Below are positions 7,877 to 10,580 of a DNA stretch of 10,580 nt, one piece after another. Position 1 is the stretch's first letter; each line of letters opens with the position of its first letter. The DNA comes from Pseudobutyrivibrio sp. GTDB taxonomy: Bacteria > Bacillota_A > Clostridia > Lachnospirales > Lachnospiraceae. Below the pieces are notes generated by a model. It saw nothing but the letters and a program-made list of their open reading frames with translations. It was not told the DNA's origin and ran no database searches. Location: contig JAILNO010000233.1 in the NCBI GenBank assembly GCA_024691465.1, positions 1-10,580 of the forward strand. Direction: 5' to 3'. Position numbers and translations under genes: made by a program.

Positions 7877-7949
7877 AAAAAAGGACTCCCCCTTCACCTT
7901 CTTGATGTCCCTAATATCCGCTCATCTAAGGTACTTTCGACTTGTTTAT

Positions 7950-7978
7950 ATGTTATCAAAATATAGGGTGGCATTCAA
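7950..7978 (-). promoter_or_regulatory. Candidate nrdD promoter
   Basis: On the minus strand, TTGAAT (7973-7978) and TAACAT (7950-7955) are separated by 17 bases, each matching four of six consensus positions. Transcription would begin near 7943, giving a leader of about 110 bases. The match is moderate, but the position is supported by the two NrdR-like boxes: one fills the spacer and touches the -10, the other lies just upstream of the -35. Confidence 0.45.
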
Positions 7979-8001
7979 TGAGAAATGACTAGATATTGTG
8001 T
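7954..8001. promoter_or_regulatory. Pair of NrdR-box-like operators at the nrdD promoter
   Basis: NrdR, a zinc-finger/ATP-cone repressor, binds paired 16-bp boxes near ACACWATATATWGTGT upstream of ribonucleotide reductase genes. Box 2 here is TGACTAGATATTGTGT (7986-8001), differing at three positions from the stronger box at 8105-8120. Box 1 is TATCAAAATATAGGGT (7954-7969), with about 11 of 16 positions matching. The gap between them is exactly 16 bp, so centres are 32 bp apart, about three helical turns, as in known NrdR box pairs. Box 1 alone would be too weak to call; spacing and the gene downstream carry the assignment. Confidence 0.55.
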
Positions 8002-8070
8002 TTTTCGTCATAATTACCTAAAATGTCCTTTCAGATTTGAATATTTTCTAGGTAGAATTACGATTCAACC

Positions 8071-8120
8071 TATACAAGATTTTGTATATCGAAATAAAAA
8101 AGACACACTAGATATAGTGT
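8071..8120. promoter_or_regulatory. Second, distal NrdR-box-like pair
   Basis: ACACTAGATATAGTGT (8105-8120) matches the NrdR box consensus at nearly every position and is an inverted repeat with 6-bp arms inside a larger 9-bp-arm palindrome. A second palindrome, TATACAAGATTTTGTATA (8071-8088), has its 16-bp core (8072-8087) matching about 12 of 16 consensus positions. The gap is 17 bp, one more than in the proximal pair. The strong box also forms the stem of the lipoprotein gene's terminator, so its resemblance could be fortuitous. Position about 130-160 bases upstream of the candidate nrdD transcription start would suit a looping or auxiliary operator. Confidence 0.42.
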
Positions 8121-8123
8121 GTC
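8096..8123 (-). terminator. Intrinsic terminator of the TPR lipoprotein gene
   Basis: A 9-bp perfect inverted repeat, GACACACTA (8102-8110), 4-base loop (8111-8114), TAGTGTGTC (8115-8123), followed on the minus strand by six Ts (8096-8101). It begins 12 bases after the lipoprotein stop. The same bases contain a near-consensus NrdR box. Confidence 0.78.
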
Positions 8124-8135
8124 CATTTCCTATAA

Positions 8136-9098
8136 TTAGCGTGTTTGGAGGAATACCAGCTCCTTAGCTGCCTCCTCATCATTAGGATAATCCTCAAGAT
8201 ATTGTGTCAGGATGTCCTTCGCTTCAGAGAACCTATATAGCTTCTCCAGGGCTGCTACCTCACCCTTCATAAGCTGGGACATATTGTCTATTGAATCGTG
8301 ACTCAACCCCGCCTGATAATACCCCAGAGCATTCTCATAATTGCCATTGGTCATCTCAATATCACCAAGAGCTGCCAGAGCCTCGCTGGTAACCTCATCT
8401 GAGGCTGCATACTCCTCAAGGAGAGTCTGAGCTGTAGTGTAATCACCCTGATCCTGATAGAGCTTAGCAAGATATAGCTTAGCATCAGTAATATCCTTAT
8501 CAATGGCTGCCTTGAGATTAGTCTCCGCATCCTGATTCTGACCAAGCATATAGTAGATACGTCCCTTATAGTACTTGGCATTGGCTGACTTATCAGATAC
8601 GTCTAAGGCATTGTTAAGATATGTAAGCCCCTGCTCGGTATAACCTAGAGCATTAAGATTCTCATATATCTCTATATATAACTCGTAATTCCTGTCATCC
8701 ACAGCGATAGCTGCGTCATAATCTGTAATAGCACTGCCTATCTCACCCTCGGTGGCATATATGCTGCCTCTTAAGAAGTAAGCATCACTATTATCACCGT
8801 CGTACTTAATAAGGTAAGTATAGGTCTGAACTGCATCATCGAAGAGCCCTGCCTGAAACTGGGCCGCAGCCTTGTAATAGTTGATATCAATCTCTAGATC
8901 AGTGACCTTACCTATGGACTTGCCAAGAGCCTTATCGAAGTAGTTCACCGCCACATCGTAATTGCCATCCTCCATCTGAGCAATACCATCATCACGCAGA
9001 GATATCTCTTTCTCATTATATTTACCACAGCCGCTAAGAGATGCAGCTATGCACATTGTCAAAGCTATTGTTATTAATCTTTTTCTCATAGATTTCAT
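8136..9098 (-). CDS. TPR-repeat lipoprotein
   Basis: A 320-residue secreted lipoprotein. With the start at ATG 9096-9098, the N-terminus MKSMRKRLITIALTMCIAA ends in the lipobox LSGC with the lipidated Cys at residue 24, a usual signal-peptide length. The mature part is a run of about seven or eight tetratricopeptide repeats (for example EDGNYDVAVNYFDKAL, GLFDDAVQTYTYLI, YFLRGSIYATEGEIGSAITDYDAAI, MLGQNQDAETNLKAAI, YQDQGDYTTAQTLLEEY, TNGNYENALGYYQAGL, RFSEAKDILTQYL), which make a superhelical protein-binding scaffold on the outer face of the membrane. The partner is unknown. The frame extends to a TTG at 9138-9140, but that would put 14 extra, non-signal-like residues ahead of the signal peptide. 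GAGGG lies about 14 bases before the chosen ATG; the ATG at 9087-9089 is an alternative. It is divergent from the CNNM gene. Confidence 0.85.
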   Translation of the reverse strand: MKSMRKRLITIALTMCIAASLSGCGKYNEKEISLRDDGIAQMEDGNYDVAVNYFDKALGKSIGKVTDLEIDINYYKAAAQFQAGLFDDAVQTYTYLIKYDGDNSDAYFLRGSIYATEGEIGSAITDYDAAIAVDDRNYELYIEIYENLNALGYTEQGLTYLNNALDVSDKSANAKYYKGRIYYMLGQNQDAETNLKAAIDKDITDAKLYLAKLYQDQGDYTTAQTLLEEYAASDEVTSEALAALGDIEMTNGNYENALGYYQAGLSHDSIDNMSQLMKGEVAALEKLYRFSEAKDILTQYLEDYPNDEEAAKELVFLQTR

Positions 9099-9131
9099 TT
9101 TAGCAAAGATGACCCTCTTTGGGTAGATTAC

Positions 9132-9160
9132 TTGCAACAACTTTTTACCATATGTATAAT
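9132..9160 (+). promoter_or_regulatory. Promoter of the CNNM/CorC-type gene
   Basis: A perfect -10 TATAAT (9155-9160) lies 17 bases after TTGCAA (9132-9137), which matches the -35 consensus at four of six positions. Transcription would start near 9167, leaving a leader of about 57 bases with GGAG at 9211-9214. For the divergent lipoprotein gene only weak candidates are seen on the minus strand (a TTGATT with a TATTAT 15 bases away). Confidence 0.6.
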
Positions 9161-9223
9161 GCTATTCATAATACTTTGGTATTTTCAGAATCAATTATTA
9201 TTTTTTAAAAGGAGCATATATTT

Positions 9224-10498
9224 TTGGATACACACCTGTTAATTAGACTGATAATTCTTTTATTATTACTAATCCTATCCGCATTCTTCTCATCAGCCGA
9301 GACAGCTCTTACTACTGTCAATAAGATTAGGCTACAGACCATGGCTGACGAGGGTGACAAGAGGGCCTCCAGAGTTCTTAAGGTAGTCACCCGACCTAAG
9401 AAGATGCTGTCTGCTATATTAATAGGAAATAACGTAGTCAATCTATCAGCATCATCCCTGACTACTACCCTTGCTATTGAGATATTCAAATCAGGGGCTG
9501 CAGGTATTGCTACTGGTATACTTACATTATTAATATTAATCTTCGGTGAGATTACACCTAAGTCTATTGCCACCACACACTCACTGCCTCTTAGCATGTT
9601 CTTCGCTCCATTCATTGGAGGGCTCATGTGGCTGCTCACACCAGTTATCATAATAGTTAATTTCTTAGCTGGTCTGTGCATTAGACTCTTCGGTATCGAT
9701 CCTGACTTCAAGGATGATGCCATTACTGAGGAAGAGATTCGCACCATGGTTGACAAGAGTCACAAGAGTGGTGAGATAGAGGGTGACGAGCGTACCCTTA
9801 TCCACAAGGTGTTCGATTTCTCCGATGCCTGTGCCAAGGAGGTCATGATTCCTCGTATCGATATGACCATGGTAGATTCCGATATCTCTTATCAGGATCT
9901 AATTATGGTATTCAAGGAGGACATGTTCACTCGTCTTCCTGTGTGCGAGCCTGACACTGAGAATATCATAGGTATGGTTAATATGAAGGACTTCTTAGGG
10001 CTTATCCCTGGTGATGACTTCTCAGTTACCAACTACCTGCGTGATGTGTACTTCACCTATGAGATGAAGAATGTATCTGATCTGTTCGATGAGATGCGTG
10101 AGGAATCCACCACAGTATCCATAGTACTGGATGAGTATGGCGACTTAGCTGGTATGATTACCATGGAGGACCTGCTTGAGGAGATTGTAGGCGAGATTCG
10201 TGATGAGTACGATGAGGATGAGGAAGATCCAGTTATCAAGCTCAGCGAGCGTGAGTATCAGGTGCTAGGTTCCATGAATCTAGAGGATCTGTGTGATATC
10301 ATCCCTATCGACTTCACCAGCGATGACTATGACACCATCGGCGGTTACATAGTAGGCGCCTTCGACCACTTCCCTAATGTGGGTGAGACCTATGTTTCGG
10401 AAAATGGCACTATTGTCCGTGTACTTGCAGTTGATAAGAAGCGTATCAAGAAGTTACGCATCAAATTGCCCCGTCAAGAAGACGAGCAGCAATCATAG
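9224..10498 (+). CDS. CNNM / CorC-HlyC family membrane protein with paired CBS domains
   Basis: A 424-residue protein of the family often labelled hemolysin TlyC/HlyC or CorC, now linked to magnesium/cobalt or sodium-coupled magnesium efflux. The N-terminal CNNM (DUF21) membrane domain, about 1-160, has the conserved AFFSSAETAL (20-29), GNNVVNL (68-74) and FGEITPKSIA (107-116). An acidic linker (EEEIRTMVDKSHKSGEIEGDE) leads to two CBS domains (about 205-265 and 270-325), which usually bind adenine nucleotides; the second has VLDEYGDLAGMITMEDLLEEIVGEI. An aspartate/glutamate-rich stretch (DEYDEDEEDP) joins a C-terminal CorC_HlyC domain (about 340-412). Length is normal for the family. The start is TTG (9224-9226) with GGAG 9 bases upstream; the next Met is at residue 40, inside the conserved domain, so TTG is needed. 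Hemolysis is not implied. It appears to be a single-gene transcript. Confidence 0.93.
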   Translation: MDTHLLIRLIILLLLLILSAFFSSAETALTTVNKIRLQTMADEGDKRASRVLKVVTRPKKMLSAILIGNNVVNLSASSLTTTLAIEIFKSGAAGIATGILTLLILIFGEITPKSIATTHSLPLSMFFAPFIGGLMWLLTPVIIIVNFLAGLCIRLFGIDPDFKDDAITEEEIRTMVDKSHKSGEIEGDERTLIHKVFDFSDACAKEVMIPRIDMTMVDSDISYQDLIMVFKEDMFTRLPVCEPDTENIIGMVNMKDFLGLIPGDDFSVTNYLRDVYFTYEMKNVSDLFDEMREESTTVSIVLDEYGDLAGMITMEDLLEEIVGEIRDEYDEDEEDPVIKLSEREYQVLGSMNLEDLCDIIPIDFTSDDYDTIGGYIVGAFDHFPNVGETYVSENGTIVRVLAVDKKRIKKLRIKLPRQEDEQQS

Positions 10499-10512
10499 TA
10501 ATATTGAGTATT

Positions 10513-10578
10513 AGGCCTAGACTAGCCACCATTTGAAAGATTCCCTGCAATCTTCTGGCTGGTTCTAAGGCCTTTTTT
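10513..10578 (+). terminator. Long intrinsic terminator of the CNNM/CorC gene
   Basis: An extended hairpin: AGGCC (10513-10517) pairs with GGCCT (10569-10573). TAG (10518-10520) pairs with CTA (10565-10567), with A10568 bulged. ACTAGCC (10521-10527) pairs with GGCTGGT (10557-10563) with one G-U pair. An apical AAGATT/AATCTT stem (about 10537-10542 and 10549-10554) closes a 6-base loop. The stem runs into six Ts (10573-10578). It starts about 14 bases after the stop codon. The stem is longer than usual for a terminator, but the U-tract makes that the most likely role. Confidence 0.85.
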
Positions 10579-10580
10579 GT

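Larger units (their letters stand above)
7832..8135 (-). promoter_or_regulatory. nrdD control region (304-base intergenic stretch)
   Basis: No convincing protein-length gene is seen here. Going from the lipoprotein stop toward nrdD, the stretch holds the lipoprotein terminator (8096-8123) that overlaps a near-consensus NrdR box, an 18-base palindrome (8071-8088), a second pair of NrdR-like boxes (7954-8001) around a candidate promoter (7950-7978), a weak leader hairpin with a U-tract (7875-7912), and a short possible leader frame (7838-7876). A 60-codon + strand frame crossing 7985-8167 has no ribosome site or recognisable product and is not called. Confidence 0.6.

Noticed and set aside
7985..8167. 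60-codon + strand frame in the nrdD upstream gap
   Set aside because: No ribosome site, no recognisable composition or motif, and it runs through the terminator and NrdR-box palindromes and into the 3' end of the lipoprotein gene.
9099..9140. TTG-initiated N-terminal extension of the TPR lipoprotein
   Set aside because: It would place 14 non-hydrophobic residues before an already complete lipoprotein signal peptide that starts at ATG 9096-9098; no good ribosome site precedes the TTG.
9205..9756. 183-codon minus-strand frame opposite the CNNM gene
   Set aside because: Antisense to the conserved membrane domain; its apparent hydrophobic and serine-rich runs are complements of the membrane-segment codons.

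Overview
The window reads as an ordinary chromosomal segment of a low-to-moderate GC anaerobic Firmicute, most likely a Lachnospiraceae species (Butyrivibrio/Pseudobutyrivibrio-like). This is inference from protein flavour: an oxygen-independent class III ribonucleotide reductase, a clostridial nitronate-monooxygenase-type flavoprotein with a Cys cluster, DUF3737, a DUF2974 (Mbeg1-like) hydrolase, a Firmicutes-type chemoreceptor and strong GGAGG ribosome sites. No mobile element, tRNA, rRNA or CRISPR array is visible. Genus and species cannot be fixed from the sequence alone.

Layout. On the + strand, positions 1-417 hold the C-terminal end of an NAD(P)H/FMN oxidoreductase (nitronate monooxygenase family). 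It converges, with 12 bases between, on a minus-strand block running from 430 to 9098: DUF3737 beta-helix protein (430-1266), DUF2974 hydrolase with a six-helix membrane domain (1425-3050), methyl-accepting chemotaxis protein with a dCache sensor (3155-5263), anaerobic ribonucleotide reductase nrdD with a C-terminal glutaredoxin-like domain (5450-7831), and a TPR lipoprotein (8136-9098). A divergent + strand CNNM/CorC-type membrane protein (9224-10498) ends the window with a strong terminator. The minus-strand genes are not one operon: hairpin terminators lie after the lipoprotein gene, after nrdD and after the chemoreceptor gene, so each is probably its own transcription unit.

The most informative part is the 304-base gap upstream of nrdD (7832-8135). 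A candidate nrdD promoter is straddled by two NrdR-box-like sequences separated by exactly 16 bp. A further box-like pair lies about 86 bp upstream, one member of which is a near-consensus NrdR box built into the terminator hairpin of the preceding gene. The leader also holds a strong Shine-Dalgarno tract followed by a 12-codon open frame that ends 6 bases before nrdD. NrdR is the universal bacterial repressor of ribonucleotide reductase genes, so the context fits.

Three of the five genes whose starts lie in the window (DUF3737, nrdD, CNNM protein) are best explained by TTG start codons, each with a well-placed ribosome site. No obviously new multi-gene system is present; the points worth following are the nrdD control region, the NrdD-glutaredoxin fusion, a chemoreceptor with a nearly complete amino-acid-binding motif, and two compact palindromic elements in front of the DUF3737 and DUF2974 genes.
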